DNA of 64,000 nucleotides from JAVBKX01 sp031553835 (lineage in GTDB: Bacteria; Bacteroidota; Bacteroidia; Bacteroidales; Azobacteroidaceae). Below the pieces are notes generated by a model that was given only the letters and a program-made list of their open reading frames with translations, was not told the DNA's origin and did not search any database. Numbering within the stretch: position 1 is the stretch's first letter; every line of letters begins with the position of its first letter. The translations under genes and the position numbers were made by a program. The stretch spans positions 1-64,000 of the forward strand of contig JAVBKX010000041.1 of NCBI GenBank assembly GCA_031553835.1, in the 5' to 3' direction. Shown here piece by piece: positions 63,088 to 64,000 of this stretch.

Positions 63088-63133
63088 ACAAAATTTTGTA
63101 ATACTTAGTTTTAATTCATAATACTTAACTCTA

Positions 63134-64000
63134 ATGCACAACATCGACGCTTCTCTGATTGACTGGTCGCGGGCGCAATTCGCGTTGACAGCGGCATACC
63201 ATTGGTTGTTTGTTCCGCTTACTCTGGGTTTAGGCATCATCATGTCTGTGATGGAAAGTTGTTATTACAAAACCGGTAATCTCAAATGGAAGCGTACTGT
63301 GCGTTTTTGGATGAAATTATTCGGTATCAATTTTGCCATTGGTGTTGCCACCGGCATTATCCTTGAATTTGAATTTGGCACTAATTGGTCGAATTACAGC
63401 TTGTTTGTAGGCGATATTTTTGGAGCGCCATTGGCGATTGAGGGTATTTTTGCTTTTTTTATGGAAGCAACATTCATTGCCGTTATGTTTTTTGGATGGG
63501 ATAAAGTGAGTAAAGGATTTCACCTGGCATCCACCTGGCTCGTTACCATTGGCGCTACTCTTTCGGCCCTTTGGATACTCATTGCCAATGCCTGGATGCA
63601 ATATCCTGTGGGAATGGAATTTAATCCGGATACTGTACGCAACGAAATGGTTGATTTCTGGGCGATTGTTTTTTCTCCTGTCGCCATTAACAAATTTTTC
63701 CATACAGTACTTTCGGGCTGGACATTGGGCGCTGCGTTTGTCATTGGCATCAGCAGTTGGTTTTTACTCAAAAAACGGGAAACTGTTTTTGCAAAAGACA
63801 GCATCAAAATCGCATCTATTGTGGGAATCACCGGTATGGTATTGTCCATTTATACCGGAGATGGTTCGGCTTACCAGGTAGCACAAAAACAACCGATGAA
63901 ACTGGCCGCAATGGAAGGATTGTATGAAGGGGGAAATGGCGTAGGCTTAGTTGCGGTGGGAGCGCCTACTCCTGGAAAAGAATATGGTGACGGAAAAGAT
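63134..64000 (+). CDS. cydA: Cytochrome bd oxidase subunit I, N-terminal part
   Basis: The first 289 residues are in the window; the frame continues past the edge. DWSRAQFALTAAYHWLFVPLT carries the N-terminal haem-ligand histidine (His23), here quoted as SRAQFALTAAYHWLF. GDIFGAPLAIEGIFAFFMEA and the ANAWMQYPVGMEFNP segment are diagnostic, followed by helices up to about 265 and the start of the periplasmic Q loop (PMKLAAMEGLYE). CydA binds haems b558, b595 and d with CydB and reduces oxygen to water with quinol. It is preceded by the DUF4492 gene, as expected. Confidence 0.95.
   Translation, partial: MHNIDASLIDWSRAQFALTAAYHWLFVPLTLGLGIIMSVMESCYYKTGNLKWKRTVRFWMKLFGINFAIGVATGIILEFEFGTNWSNYSLFVGDIFGAPLAIEGIFAFFMEATFIAVMFFGWDKVSKGFHLASTWLVTIGATLSALWILIANAWMQYPVGMEFNPDTVRNEMVDFWAIVFSPVAINKFFHTVLSGWTLGAAFVIGISSWFLLKKRETVFAKDSIKIASIVGITGMVLSIYTGDGSAYQVAQKQPMKLAAMEGLYEGGNGVGLVAVGAPTPGKEYGDGKD

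Noticed and set aside
63317..63849. Two minus-strand frames of 109 and 128 codons
   Set aside because: Both are antisense to cydA, whose plus-strand translation is unmistakable.

Overview
The window is chromosomal DNA from a member of the Bacteroidales (phylum Bacteroidota). The evidence is SusC/SusD-type glycan uptake genes, an ECF sigma/FecR pair, repeated promoters of the Bacteroidota form TTTG-N(about 20)-TAnnTTTG, DUF4492 in front of cydA, and AT-rich DNA. Seven proteins end in a type A C-terminal sorting domain of the type IX secretion system (T9SS), so the host is probably a T9SS-positive Bacteroidales rather than Bacteroides itself. I cannot name a genus.

Layout. (1) 1-3.5 kb, minus strand: TolC-like channel, a membrane-anchored NEW3-domain protein and an ABC permease cut by the window edge. 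(2) 3.6-10 kb, plus strand: a GAF histidine kinase and an NtrC-type sigma54 activator that diverge from the tolC operon, then a CopA-type ATPase, an inositol-monophosphatase-family enzyme and an ECF sigma factor. (3) 10-41 kb: a large polysaccharide utilisation locus (PUL) aimed mainly at alpha-mannan: GH92, FecR anti-sigma, SusC (with STN signalling domain), SusD, SusE-like protein, GH76, GH31, two non-catalytic CBM/discoidin proteins, GH3, GH97, a binding-module/esterase fusion and a three-module binding protein. These end at a terminator; a decayed discoidin fragment and a GH76-GH125 pair follow. (4) 41-43.8 kb: MsrB-MsrA lipoprotein, YgbA-like protein, a HicAB toxin-antitoxin pair, and an integrase remnant beside tRNA-Ser(GCU), which together look like a worn-down integration site. 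(5) 43.8-51.6 kb: threonine synthase, an oxaloacetate-decarboxylase-like carboxyltransferase, a TonB-family protein, an OmpR/histidine-kinase pair and a DUF4419 protein. (6) 51.6-59.7 kb: an AAA ATPase behind three imperfect 53-bp tandem units, then a six-gene MacAB-TolC-like export operon. (7) 59.8-64 kb: a secreted unknown protein, trmB, a gene hollowed out by an internal deletion, an Mrp-family ATPase, a DUF4492 protein and the start of cydA.

How the PUL should work (inference from families): the SusC STN domain signals substrate to FecR, FecR releases the ECF sigma factor, and sigma switches on the locus. T9SS-exported enzymes and binding proteins capture and cut the glycan at the surface, SusCD imports the products, and GH76, GH125, GH31 and related enzymes finish the digestion. 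A SusE/F-like binding module recurs seven times in four proteins of the locus.

The observations I rate highest are the candidate sigma54 promoter with two 21-bp-spaced upstream boxes between the NtrC-type regulator and the tolC operon; the GH92 gene lodged between sigma and anti-sigma; the shuffled SusE/F-like module, including a fusion to an esterase; the 53-bp unit array before the AAA ATPase; the HicAB operator; and the deletion-fused remnant at 61.3 kb. All coordinates and motifs come from reading the sequence by eye; no database searches were run.
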